Below, piece by piece: positions 25,151 through 33,777 of a stretch of DNA of 64,000 nt. A program made the translations under genes and the position numbers. Every line of letters starts with the position of its first letter. Position 1 is the stretch's first letter. Source of the DNA: Methylobacterium dankookense (lineage in GTDB: Bacteria; Pseudomonadota; Alphaproteobacteria; Rhizobiales; Beijerinckiaceae); assembly GCF_902141855.1 (NCBI RefSeq), contig NZ_CABFVH010000011.1:62001-126000 (forward strand), read 5' to 3'. Below the pieces are notes generated by a model that was not told the origin of the DNA, did not search any database, and worked only from the letters and a program-made list of their open reading frames with translations.

Positions 25151-27304
25151 ATGCTTCAGGCGAACACGGCGCGCGTCCCGGCCCCGCAGGATGAGCGGGC
25201 TTCCGGCAGGGAGCTGAGCCTGCGCAGCCTGAGGACGGCCCTGCAGCGCTCCGTCACGACGATCGGCGTCACCGCCCTCGTCTGCCTCGTCGCGGCGGCC
25301 CTGTTCTGCTGGCTCAGCGTGCCGACCTACGTCTCGACGGTCCAGCTCCTGATCGAGCCGCAGAAGCAGCAGCAGCTCATCTGGTTCGAGCCCGGCATGC
25401 TCGACCTGACCCTCGACAACGCCCAGGTGGAGAGCCAGGTCGAGCTGCTCCGCTCCGAGCGCCTCGCCGCGGACGTGGTCGCCGGCCTCAACCTCCAGCA
25501 GGATCCGGAATTCGTCCCCCGGGACGCGCCGGCCAAGGATGAGGGCAAGGGGGAGACCAAGGCCGAGGGCGCTGCCGATCTCGGTGCCGACCCGGCCTCC
25601 GAGGCGACGCAGCGCCTGCGCGGCACCGTCGCGGCGCTCGGCAAGCGCGTCGGCGTGCGCCGCGTCGGCCAGTCCTACGTCATCGAGGTCACGGCCTGGG
25701 CCTACCGGCCGGAACTCGCCGCCGCCATCGCCAACGCCTATGCCGACGCCTACCTGCGCGACCAGTACTCGGCCAAGTCGAACGCGGCGCGCCAGGGCGT
25801 CGACTGGCTGCGCGCCCGCATCGTCGAGCTGCGCGGCACGCTGAACGAGGCCGCCCGCGCGGTCGAATCCTTCAAGACGCGCAACGACCTCATCACCGCT
25901 GGCGACAGCCTGCTGATCGAGCAGCAGCTCAGCGAGATGAACAGCCAGCTCGTCGCGGCGCGGGCCCAGACCATGCAGGCGGCGGCGCGGCTGGAGCGCG
26001 TCGGGGCGGTCGGGCGGGAGGCCGCCGGCAGCGCCTCGGTGGGCGAGGCCCTCAACAACCCGGTCATCACCAACCTGCGCCAGCGCCAGCAGGACGCGGT
26101 GCAGCGCGAGGCGGAGCTGCGCGAGCGCTACGGGCCGGACCACGAGGCCGTGGTCACCGCCCATCGCGAGGTCGTGCAGATCGAGGCCGAGGTCGCGACC
26201 GAGATGAAGCGCATCGGCCAGACCTATCTCAGCGACTACGAGGTCGCCCGCGGGCGCGAGCGCGCCCTGAAGACGGAGCTGCGCTCCCTCATCGGGGAGA
26301 TCGAGCAGCGCCGCCAGGCCAAGGTCACCCTGTCGGAGCTCGAGGCCCAGGCCGAGAGCTACCGCAAGATGTACCAGAACCTGCTCGAGAAGCTCACCGA
26401 GACCGCGCAGAAGGAGACGCTGCCGGTCTCCAGCGCCCGGATCGTCACCAAGGCCATGGTGCCGCTCGACCGGAGCAGCCCGCGGACCAAGCTGATCCTC
26501 GCGCTTGGCGGCGCCTTCGGGCTGCTCGGCGGCCTGATGATCGCCGCGGCGCGCAGCCATCTCGACCGCAGCGTGCGCGACCCGTCCGACCTGGAGACCG
26601 AGGCCCGCATCGAGTGCCTCGGCCTCCTCCCCCTGGTGAAGGGCGCGGGCCCCGGCCCCCTCGGCTTCGAGGTGCTGGAGCGGCCCTTCTCGGCCTTCAG
26701 CCGGGCGCTGCGCGGCGTGAAGATCCGCATCGACACCTCCTGCGAGGGCCGCGTCACCCAGACCATCGGCGTCGCCTCGATCGCGACCGGCGAGGGCAAG
26801 AGCAGCGTCGCCCTGAACCTCGCGGCGCTCTACGCGCAGGCGAACTGCCGCACGCTGCTGATCGACGCCGATTTCCTCGACGCCTCCCTGACCCGCGCCC
26901 ACGCCCCGACGGCGGCGGCGGGCTTCCTGGAGATGCTGCGCGAGGGCGGGGACATGACGCGGCCGACCGGGGTGCCGAACCTCGCGCTGCTCCCGCTCGT
27001 CGCCAAGACGCGCCTGCCGAATTCCAGCGACATCCTCGGCTCGCGGCAGATGCACGCGCTGCTCGCGGAGCTCGCCGCCTCCTACGACGTGGTGGTGATC
27101 GACCTCACCGCCATGCGCGAGGCGATGGACGTCCGCGCCGTCTGCCGGCTCCTCGACGGACTCGTCCTGGTGGCGGCCTGGGGCGAGACCGAGGCCGGCG
27201 CGCTGGCGGAGGCCGCCGCCTCCATCGACGGGGCGCAGGCCCATCTCTTCGGCGCGATCCTCAACAAGGCCCGCGACCTCGCCGCGGTCTCCCGCTCGAT
27301 CTGA
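25151..27304 (+). CDS. polysaccharide co-polymerase with C-terminal P-loop ATPase (Wzc/ExoP-like)
   Basis: A 717-residue inner-membrane protein. An N-terminal Wzz domain runs from a first helix (VTALVCLVAAALFCWL) through a long periplasmic coiled coil (residues about 200-420) to a second helix (LILALGGAFGLLGGLMI). A cytosolic ATPase follows with Walker A ATGEGKSS, Walker A' LLIDADF and Walker B VVVIDL. Such proteins control chain length and drive export with the outer-membrane protein encoded at 27371. The tyrosine-rich C-terminal tail of classical autokinases is missing (it ends DLAAVSRSI), so phosphorylation control may differ. Confidence 0.88.
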   Translation: MLQANTARVPAPQDERASGRELSLRSLRTALQRSVTTIGVTALVCLVAAALFCWLSVPTYVSTVQLLIEPQKQQQLIWFEPGMLDLTLDNAQVESQVELLRSERLAADVVAGLNLQQDPEFVPRDAPAKDEGKGETKAEGAADLGADPASEATQRLRGTVAALGKRVGVRRVGQSYVIEVTAWAYRPELAAAIANAYADAYLRDQYSAKSNAARQGVDWLRARIVELRGTLNEAARAVESFKTRNDLITAGDSLLIEQQLSEMNSQLVAARAQTMQAAARLERVGAVGREAAGSASVGEALNNPVITNLRQRQQDAVQREAELRERYGPDHEAVVTAHREVVQIEAEVATEMKRIGQTYLSDYEVARGRERALKTELRSLIGEIEQRRQAKVTLSELEAQAESYRKMYQNLLEKLTETAQKETLPVSSARIVTKAMVPLDRSSPRTKLILALGGAFGLLGGLMIAAARSHLDRSVRDPSDLETEARIECLGLLPLVKGAGPGPLGFEVLERPFSAFSRALRGVKIRIDTSCEGRVTQTIGVASIATGEGKSSVALNLAALYAQANCRTLLIDADFLDASLTRAHAPTAAAGFLEMLREGGDMTRPTGVPNLALLPLVAKTRLPNSSDILGSRQMHALLAELAASYDVVVIDLTAMREAMDVRAVCRLLDGLVLVAAWGETEAGALAEAAASIDGAQAHLFGAILNKARDLAAVSRSI

Positions 27305-27307
27305 CGG

Positions 27308-27363
27308 GGGATCGCCGCCATGCGCCTCGCCCGGACCCAGACGAGACGGAGAGCGGCGATCCC
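27308..27363. terminator. inverted repeat between convergent export genes
   Basis: Perfect 11-base arms GGGATCGCCGC (27308-27318) and GCGGCGATCCC (27353-27363) separated by 34 bases, filling the 66-base gap between the stops at 27304 and 27371. It would fold in transcripts from either side and may terminate both. The repeat is observed; the termination role is inferred. Confidence 0.55.
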
Positions 27364-27370
27364 GCCCACC

Positions 27371-28690
27371 TCAGGGGGCGAGGCTGCTGAGCCGTCCGCC
27401 GACCCGCGGCTCGGCCGGCTGCTCCGCGTTGCGCCCCGTCTCGGCCTCGCCGTCGATCTTCACCACGTCGCCCGGCAGCAGCGCGTCGCCCTCGGCGGCG
27501 GCGATCTCGCGCGGGCCCTCCGCGGTCTGGCGCACGATCAGGAAGACGGCGCTGCGGCGGCGCGCGGTGCGGGCCTCGGCCATCATCCGCGGGGCGACCA
27601 CCTCGCTGTCGTTGATGAGCCGCGTCAGGGTCTCGGCGCGCTCGTCGAGCTTGGCGAGCTTGGTCTGGGTCTCACGCAGGTCGCTCAGCACCGTGCTCTG
27701 GCGCTGGCTGCGCAGGTCGAGCAGCGTGCGGTCGTTCTTGGACAGGTCCTGCCGCGCCCGCGACATGGCGAGCACGTGGTCGAGCCGGGTGCTCTCCATC
27801 TGCGCGACGGTCTGCTCCAGGGCGAGCTGGCGCGGGCTGATCGAGAGCCCCTTCTGGACCAGGGCGACGATGCCCTCCAGTTCCTTGCGGGCGAGGCCGA
27901 TCTGGCGGTCCTGCGAGACGATCTTCGCCTGCAGGGTCTCGATCTCCGCGGCGATGAGCAGCTTGGCCTGGTTGAGCGCCTCGGTCTGGGAGGTGAGCGC
28001 GGCGCGGCGGGCCTCGAACAGGGCCTGCTCCTCGCGCATGGCGTCGGCCGCCGCGGGCAGGGCGCGCTGGCTGGTCACGGCGTCGGGGAACCGGATCGCG
28101 GGCAGCTCCTTCATCTCGCTCTCGAGGCGGGCGCGGCGGGCGCCCTGCGCCACCTGCTCGACGCGGATGTCGGCGAGGTCGCCCCGGGCGGTCACCGATT
28201 CGCGGGCAAGGCGCTGCATGCCCATCTCCGGCGGCCGGTAGAACCCGCCCGCGAGGCCCACGGCCTGCAGGACGGTGAGCTGAGGCCGGTAGGGATAGGC
28301 GCCCGGCTTGTCGACCAGCCCGACCACGTAGACGGGGCGGAACTGCGACACCTCGACGGCGGCGTCGGGCCGCTGCAGCAGGCCGGCCTTGCGCTGCAGA
28401 CGCTCGCCGATCTCGGCGGCGATGTCGTCGGTGGTGCGGCCCGCGGCCGACACGGCGCCGATGAAGGGAAGCGCCAGGCGCCCGGCCGAATCCACCGTGA
28501 ACTCGCCGGTGAAGGCCTTCCACTCGTAGGTCTCGCCCTTGCCGGGACGCCACTCGTTCACCCGCAGGCGCACCCGGTCCTCGGCCCCGAGCCGGTACTC
28601 GTCCGCGGCGCGGGCGGGCGCGAGGCTCGCCGCCAGCGCGGAGGCCGCCACGGACGCCGCCAGCACCGCGCGCAGAACGGGGTTCCTCAT
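27371..28690 (-). CDS. outer-membrane polysaccharide export protein (ExoF/Wza family)
   Basis: A 439-residue exported protein with a signal peptide ending ARAAD and a polysaccharide-export domain starting YRLGAEDRVRLRVNEW. An SLBB-like segment (VYVVGLVDKPGAYPYRPQ) and a long coiled coil (residues about 215-385) follow, as in ExoF-type proteins of rhizobia, and it closes with a second export-type motif (LLPGDVVKIDGE). It should form the outer-membrane passage working with the Wzc-like protein. ATG 28690 was chosen because GGAGG sits about eight bases upstream and a signal peptide follows; an upstream start at 28768 would disrupt this. Confidence 0.88.
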   Translation of the reverse strand: MRNPVLRAVLAASVAASALAASLAPARAADEYRLGAEDRVRLRVNEWRPGKGETYEWKAFTGEFTVDSAGRLALPFIGAVSAAGRTTDDIAAEIGERLQRKAGLLQRPDAAVEVSQFRPVYVVGLVDKPGAYPYRPQLTVLQAVGLAGGFYRPPEMGMQRLARESVTARGDLADIRVEQVAQGARRARLESEMKELPAIRFPDAVTSQRALPAAADAMREEQALFEARRAALTSQTEALNQAKLLIAAEIETLQAKIVSQDRQIGLARKELEGIVALVQKGLSISPRQLALEQTVAQMESTRLDHVLAMSRARQDLSKNDRTLLDLRSQRQSTVLSDLRETQTKLAKLDERAETLTRLINDSEVVAPRMMAEARTARRRSAVFLIVRQTAEGPREIAAAEGDALLPGDVVKIDGEAETGRNAEQPAEPRVGGRLSSLAP

Positions 28691-28850
28691 CGATCCGACC
28701 TCCTGTCCCGATGCGGCGTCGCGCATCGCGTCGAGACGACAATCGGTGAATATGGGTAGTAAAGTCAATCGATATTCGGAATGATATTTGATTATTCCGA
28801 GATTTATTGTGTCGGTTGCTCGGATCTACGCTTGTATCTGGAGTCATGGG

Positions 28851-29933
28851 ATGAACGACAACTTGCGTCCGCTCCCGGCCCCGGCCGCGCGCTACCCGGA
28901 GGAATGGGACGTCCTTCTCGGCGCGCTCGCCGCCGCCGCCGGCCGGGCCTGGATCTACGGGCTGATCGGCGGGGCGCAGGTCGCGGCCTGGATCGACGGG
29001 CTGCGCCCCAGCGCGGCCGTCGCGGAGCCCGGCGCCGCGGTCGCGCGGCGGCCCGGACGCCTGCGCCTGGCGATCGGGCTCGCCACCGCCGGGCGCCCCG
29101 CGGTGATGGGCGAGACCCTGGCCCGGATCGCGCGGCAGAGCCGCCTGCCCGATGCGGTGGTGGTCTGCGCTCCCGGTCTCGAGGACGTCGCTCCCGAGGC
29201 CGCCGGCCTCGGCGCCGAGATCGTGACCGGCCCGCGCGGCCTCACGCGCCAGCGCAACGCCATCCTCGACCGTCTGGAGGCATTCGACCTCGTCTGCTTC
29301 CTCGACGACGACTTCGTGATGGAGGCGGATTACCTCGCGGCGCTGGAGCGGGCCTTCCTGGCCGATCCCGGCCTCGTCGGAGCCACCGGCGCCGTGGTCG
29401 CCGACGGGATCACCGGGCCGGGGATCGGCTTCGCCGAGGCGGATCTGCGCCTCGCGGGCCTCGCGCCGGCCGAGGCCCGGAACCCGGTCCGGCCGGTCTA
29501 CAACGCCTATGGCTGCAACATGGCCTTCCGCCTCGATGCGGTGCGGGCGGGGGCCCTGCGCTTCGACGAGAGCCTGCCGCGCTACGGCTGGCTGGAGGAT
29601 GTCGATTTCAGCCGCCGCGCGGCCGCCTTCGGCCGGCTCGCCCGGATCGAGGGCGCGCGCGGCGTGCATCTCGGCGTCAAGGGCGGGCGCCAGTCCGGCC
29701 TGTGCTTCGGCTATTCCCAGATCGCCAACCCGGTGCACCTCGTGCGCAAGGGCAGCTTCGCGGCGGGGCGGGCGGCCTGGCTGATGGGCCGCAACGTGGC
29801 GATGAACCTGCTGAAGCTGCGCCGGCCCGAGCCGCATGTGGACCGGCGCGGGCGCGTCGCCGGCAACCTCGCCGCCCTCGGCGACCTGCTGCGCGGGCGG
29901 CTTCGCCCCGAGCGCATCGAGAGCCTGTCCTGA
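28851..29933 (+). CDS. family 2 glycosyltransferase
   Basis: A 360-residue GT-A-type transferase. LRLAIGLATAGRP opens the nucleotide-binding fold, LTRQRNAILDR and the metal-binding FLDDDF (DDD) follow, and LPRYGWLEDVDFSRR carries the acceptor-side acidic motif. The first about 75 residues are an extra N-terminal region without a recognised fold. Start ATG 28851 has GGAG eight bases upstream. It is divergent from the export protein and probably forms a unit with the next transferase. The sugar specificity is not readable. Confidence 0.85.
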   Translation: MNDNLRPLPAPAARYPEEWDVLLGALAAAAGRAWIYGLIGGAQVAAWIDGLRPSAAVAEPGAAVARRPGRLRLAIGLATAGRPAVMGETLARIARQSRLPDAVVVCAPGLEDVAPEAAGLGAEIVTGPRGLTRQRNAILDRLEAFDLVCFLDDDFVMEADYLAALERAFLADPGLVGATGAVVADGITGPGIGFAEADLRLAGLAPAEARNPVRPVYNAYGCNMAFRLDAVRAGALRFDESLPRYGWLEDVDFSRRAAAFGRLARIEGARGVHLGVKGGRQSGLCFGYSQIANPVHLVRKGSFAAGRAAWLMGRNVAMNLLKLRRPEPHVDRRGRVAGNLAALGDLLRGRLRPERIESLS

Positions 29934-29970
29934 CGCGCATCGCCGCGAAATACCAGCCGAGGAGCCGGGG

Positions 29971-31260
29971 ATGATCGAGCGCGTGGTGGTGATCAGCGAC
30001 GATGCCGTCGAGAGCGGCGGGGCGGCGGGCGTCGCGCTGCGCTCCGTGCGGATGCTGTGCGCGCGGGGCGTGCCGGTCACGCTGCTCAACGGCAGCATCG
30101 ATTCCGGCCTCGACCTGCCCGGCCTGGAGATGCGCTCCCTCGGCGGTCGGGCGCTCCTCGAGGGCGGCCGCGGCGCGGCGGCCCTGCGCGGGCTCTACAG
30201 CCGCTCCGCGCGCCGCTTCGTCGAGGAATGGATCGCGCGGAACGACACGCCGGGCACGGTCTACCACCTGCACAACTGGCACAAGGTGCTCTCGCCCGCG
30301 GTCTTCACGGCCCTCGGCCGCGTGGCGGACCGGCTGGTGATGACGGCGCACGACTATTTCCTGGTCTGCCCGAACGGCGGCCAGTTCGATTTCCGCAACG
30401 GCGGCGTCTGCGAGCGGGTGCCGCTGTCGATGGGCTGCGTCGCGACCAATTGCGACCGGCGGCACTACGCGCACAAGCTCTGGCGGGTCGGGCGGCAGGC
30501 CATCCGCAGCGCGGCCATCGATCTGGCGCGCGGCCCCGCCACCGTGGTCGCCGTGCACGAGGGCATGCGGCCCTATCTCGCCCGCGGCGGCATCGGTGCC
30601 GACGGGGTCGCCGTCCTGCGCAACCCCGTCCTGCCCTGGCGCAGCGAGCGGGTGCGGGCCGAGGGCAACCGCGAGATCCTCTTCGTGGGCCGGCTGGAGC
30701 GCGACAAGGGGGTCGACGTGGTGGCGGCGGCCGCCCGCGAGGCGGGCCTGCCGCTGCGCATCGTCGGGGACGGGCCGCTGCGGGCCGAGCTCGCCCGCGA
30801 CTATCCGGAGGCCAGCCTGATGGGCTGGCGCAGCCCCGCCGAGATCGCCGGCCTCGCGGAGGAGGCGCGCCTCCTCGTGGTGCCGACGCGCTGGCGCGAG
30901 ACCTTCGGCCTCGTGACCCTGGAGGCGGTGATGAGCGGATTGCCGGTCCTCGTCTCGCGCCACGCCCTGATCGCGCAGGAGGTGGTGGATCTCGGTTGCG
31001 GCGAGGCCTGCGACCCGGACGACCGCGCGAGCCTCGCCGCCCAGATGCGGCGCCTCGCCGGGGACGACCTGCAGGTGCGCTGGATGAGCGAATCCGGCTT
31101 CTACCGCGCCCGCGACCTCGCGCCCCAGCCCGAGGCGTGGTGCGACAGCCTGCTCGCCCTCTATCGGGCCAAGCTCGCCGCCGCCCGGACGGCCCGGCCG
31201 CCGGCCGGGCAGAGTGCCGCATCCGAGGCGCTGGCAGCCGCGATGTCAGGAAAATCCTGA
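29971..31260 (+). CDS. family 4 glycosyltransferase
   Basis: A 429-residue GT-B transferase with N-terminal VVVISDDAVESGGAAG (acceptor-side loop), the VYHLHNWHK and VMTAHDYFLVCPNGG segments, and the C-terminal nucleotide-sugar site: ILFVGRLERDKGVD, VGDGPLR and the EX7E-type ETFGLVTLEAVMSG. A cluster of cysteines (CPNGG, VCERV, MGCVATNCDRR) is a feature of the subgroup that begins HNWHK/HDY. It has a good GAGGAG site before ATG 29971. A putative operator copy overlaps its last codons. Confidence 0.87.
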   Translation: MIERVVVISDDAVESGGAAGVALRSVRMLCARGVPVTLLNGSIDSGLDLPGLEMRSLGGRALLEGGRGAAALRGLYSRSARRFVEEWIARNDTPGTVYHLHNWHKVLSPAVFTALGRVADRLVMTAHDYFLVCPNGGQFDFRNGGVCERVPLSMGCVATNCDRRHYAHKLWRVGRQAIRSAAIDLARGPATVVAVHEGMRPYLARGGIGADGVAVLRNPVLPWRSERVRAEGNREILFVGRLERDKGVDVVAAAAREAGLPLRIVGDGPLRAELARDYPEASLMGWRSPAEIAGLAEEARLLVVPTRWRETFGLVTLEAVMSGLPVLVSRHALIAQEVVDLGCGEACDPDDRASLAAQMRRLAGDDLQVRWMSESGFYRARDLAPQPEAWCDSLLALYRAKLAAARTARPPAGQSAASEALAAAMSGKS

Positions 31261-31270
31261 CGCTGTCAGG
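31245..31270 (+). promoter_or_regulatory. putative exopolysaccharide operator, copy 2
   Basis: GTCAGG-AAAAT-CCTGAC is a perfect inverted repeat, followed after GCT by another GTCAGG, giving three half-sites in 26 bases. It overlaps the stop codon of the upstream transferase and lies about 180 bases before the GH16 glycanase start. An A+T-rich stretch (AACAAAAACTTAACTATTG) follows. Confidence 0.55.
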
Positions 31271-31451
31271 TAGATCCCGATCGGCGTTTGGCTTGGCCGA
31301 AATGCTTGGATAACAAAAACTTAACTATTGCCTCTTCCTGCTCTCGGTAGGTCACGGGTCCGTCAGGATGGATGCATGCGGCGCGCATGCGGTCCGTCCG
31401 GCGGAGGGGCTGGAATATTGCCGCGGTGCGGCCGTTGCTGGGGAATTGCCG

Positions 31452-33683
31452 ATGGTCGACCTGACGGGCTACCGCCTGACCTTCGACGACGAGTTCAATC
31501 AACTCAGCGTCTCCGCCACCGGCGGCGGCACCGTCTGGGCCAGCACGCGCCCGGGCTCGATCCTGCGGCCCGGCGTCGATATCGGCTTCGGGCAATCCGC
31601 CTTCGTCGATCCCTCGACCGGCGTGCAGCCCTTCCAGATCGTCAACGGGGCGCTCCAGATCCAGGCCGCGCCCGCCACCGGTGCGGTGGCCGACCTCGTC
31701 TATCCGGGCCTGTGGACCTCCGGCCTGCTCCAGGCCTCCAACAGCTTCTCGCAGACCTACGGCTACTTCGAGATGCGGGCCGAGCTGCCGGCCGAGACCG
31801 GCGCGTGGCCGGGCTTCTGGCTGCTCAACGCCGACGGGGTCTGGCCGCCGGAGATCGACATCGTCGAGGCCTATGGCGGGGACCCCACCGCGCTGACCAA
31901 CACGATCCACACGGGCGAGACGGGCCAGCCCAGCTTCCATACGGTGTGGTCCAACCAGCCGACGCTCTCGGCCGGCTACCACACCTTCGGCGCACTCTGG
32001 ACCGCGAGCACGATCACCTTCTACTACGACGGCAACCCGGTCGGTCAGGTGGCGACCCCGTCCGACATGCACGGGCCGATGTACCCGCTGATCGATCTCG
32101 CGATCTCGCGCGGCATCGCAGGCATCACCGACACCCCGAAGACGATGTCGGTGGATTATGTCCGCGTCTATTCCGCCGATCCGTCCGCGACGGCTGTGGC
32201 GCTCCAGACGGTGTCATCCCCGGATGGGGCCGATACGGGTGGCCTGAACGGGGCCTCGGCGGCCAACGTCGCGCCGGGGACGCCCGCGGCCAAGCCCGAC
32301 ACGCTGACGATCCGCATTTCCGGCGACAGCTGGAACGGGGCGCCGACATTCGTGCTGAGCGTCGACGGCACGCCGCTCGGCCAGGTCTTCAGCGTCGATG
32401 CCGACCACGCCGCCGGGCAGTGGCAGGACGTGACCGTGCAGGGCGATTTCGGCAGCGGCCCGCACCAGGTGGCGATCACCTACATCAATGACGGCAACGA
32501 GAACCCCTATTACGACAATGCGGCCAACAAGGTCTTCAACGACCGTAATCTCTTCGTCACCGGGATCGCGCTGAACGGCACGGCCTATGGCCTCGGCTCG
32601 GTGGTCTCGAACACGGCCGCGGTCGGATGGGACCTCCTCGACCCGAGCGCCGCCGTCATGGCCGCCAACGGGACGCTGATCTTCGGGACCCCGGCCGAGT
32701 CCGCCACGCCCACCGTTCCCACGACCCCGACCATCCCGACGACCCCGACCGTCCCGACGACGCCCACCACGCCGACCACACCGACGACGCCCGCCCCCGG
32801 GCAGGACACGCTGACGGTCCGCATCTCCGGCGACAGCTGGAACGGGGCGCCGAGATTCGTGCTGAGCGTCGACGGCAAGCAGGTCGGCGGGCCCTTCGAC
32901 GTGACCGCCGACCATGCCTCCGGCCAGTGGCAGGACGTGAGCGTGCAGGGCGACTTCGGCAGCGGCCCGCACCAGGTGACGATCACCTATCTCAACGACG
33001 GCAACGAGAACCCGTACTACGACGCGGTGGCCAACAAGGTCTTCAACGACCGCAACCTGTTCGTCACCGGGATCGACCTGAACGGCACGGCCTACGGGCT
33101 CGGCTCGGTGGTCTCGAACGTGGCCGCGGCGGGCTGGGACCGGCTCGACCCGAACGCCGCCGTCATGGCCGCGAGCGGCAATCTGGTCTTCGGCACCGGC
33201 ACCACGCTGCCGAGCACGCCGACGCCCACCACGCCCAATCCCACGACGCCAACCACACCGACGACGCCCGCCACCGGGTCGGACATGCTGACGGTCCATA
33301 TCTCGGGCGACAGCTGGAACGGGGCGCCGACATTCGTGCTGAGCGTCGACGGCAAGCAGGTCGGCGGGCCCTTCGACGTGACCGCCGACCATGCCTCCGG
33401 CCAGTGGCAGGCCGTGAGCGTGCAGGGCGACTTCGGCAGCGGCCCGCACCAGGTGACGATCACCTACCTCAACGACGGCAACGAGAACCCGTACTACGAC
33501 GCGGTGGCCAACAAGGTCTTCAACGACCGCAACCTCTTCGTCACCGGGATCGAGCTGAACGGCACCGCCTACGGGCTCGGCTCGGTGGTCTCGAACATGG
33601 CCGCGGCGGGCTGGGACCGGCTCGACCCGAACGCCGCCGTCATGGCCGCGAGCGGAACCCTGGTCTTCGGCACCGGCACCTGA
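31452..33683 (+). CDS. GH16 endoglycanase with three calcium-dependent carbohydrate-binding modules, no signal peptide
   Basis: A 743-residue protein. Residues 1 to about 240 form a GH16 (laminarinase/licheninase-like) catalytic domain opening YRLTFDDEF, with nucleophile Glu134, Asp136 and acid/base Glu139 in EIDIVE. Three modules (about 283-413, 452-582 and 611-743) each read ISGDSWNGAPxFVLSVDG to NDRNLFVTGI, resembling the CBM60 xylan-binding family (PF16841). Modules 2 and 3 are nearly identical. Linkers are Thr-Pro repeats. ATG 31452 places the protein directly at the catalytic domain. No Sec signal or nonapeptide RTX repeats are seen, so the export route is unclear. It may trim the cell's own polysaccharide. 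Confidence 0.88.
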   Translation: MVDLTGYRLTFDDEFNQLSVSATGGGTVWASTRPGSILRPGVDIGFGQSAFVDPSTGVQPFQIVNGALQIQAAPATGAVADLVYPGLWTSGLLQASNSFSQTYGYFEMRAELPAETGAWPGFWLLNADGVWPPEIDIVEAYGGDPTALTNTIHTGETGQPSFHTVWSNQPTLSAGYHTFGALWTASTITFYYDGNPVGQVATPSDMHGPMYPLIDLAISRGIAGITDTPKTMSVDYVRVYSADPSATAVALQTVSSPDGADTGGLNGASAANVAPGTPAAKPDTLTIRISGDSWNGAPTFVLSVDGTPLGQVFSVDADHAAGQWQDVTVQGDFGSGPHQVAITYINDGNENPYYDNAANKVFNDRNLFVTGIALNGTAYGLGSVVSNTAAVGWDLLDPSAAVMAANGTLIFGTPAESATPTVPTTPTIPTTPTVPTTPTTPTTPTTPAPGQDTLTVRISGDSWNGAPRFVLSVDGKQVGGPFDVTADHASGQWQDVSVQGDFGSGPHQVTITYLNDGNENPYYDAVANKVFNDRNLFVTGIDLNGTAYGLGSVVSNVAAAGWDRLDPNAAVMAASGNLVFGTGTTLPSTPTPTTPNPTTPTTPTTPATGSDMLTVHISGDSWNGAPTFVLSVDGKQVGGPFDVTADHASGQWQAVSVQGDFGSGPHQVTITYLNDGNENPYYDAVANKVFNDRNLFVTGIELNGTAYGLGSVVSNMAAAGWDRLDPNAAVMAASGTLVFGTGT
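32298..33683 (+). repeat. three direct repeats coding for carbohydrate-binding modules
   Basis: Units start at 32298, 32805 and 33282 (spacings 507 and 477 bases), each about 390 bases of module plus a linker. Units 2 and 3 are almost identical in DNA, pointing to recent duplication or gene conversion; unit 1 is more diverged. The linkers consist of a short ACG-CCC-ACC-type (Thr-Pro) codon repeat of variable length. Confidence 0.85.
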
Positions 33684-33717
33684 CGGGGCCGGTGCGCGGG
33701 GGCGCGGCGGCTCATAC

Positions 33718-33752
33718 GACATCCGGGTGATCCCTTCGGGATGGCGGATGTC
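33718..33752. terminator. hairpin between convergent GH16 and FkbM genes
   Basis: Outer arms GACATCCG (33718-33725) and CGGATGTC (33745-33752) enclose an inner GATCCC-TTC-GGGAT stem. It lies 35 bases after the GH16 stop and 26 bases from the end of the convergent methyltransferase gene, fitting a bidirectional terminator. Confidence 0.6.
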
Positions 33753-33777
33753 GCCTTCGCTCGAGCGCCGCGCGGTC

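Noticed and set aside
25013..27244. 743-residue open frame on the minus strand opposite the Wzc-like gene
   Set aside because: Low-complexity shadow; the plus strand carries Wzz and Walker motifs.
32298..33683. CRISPR-like array from the repeated units in the glycanase gene
   Set aside because: The repeats are long, in frame and encode protein modules; spacer-repeat structure is absent.
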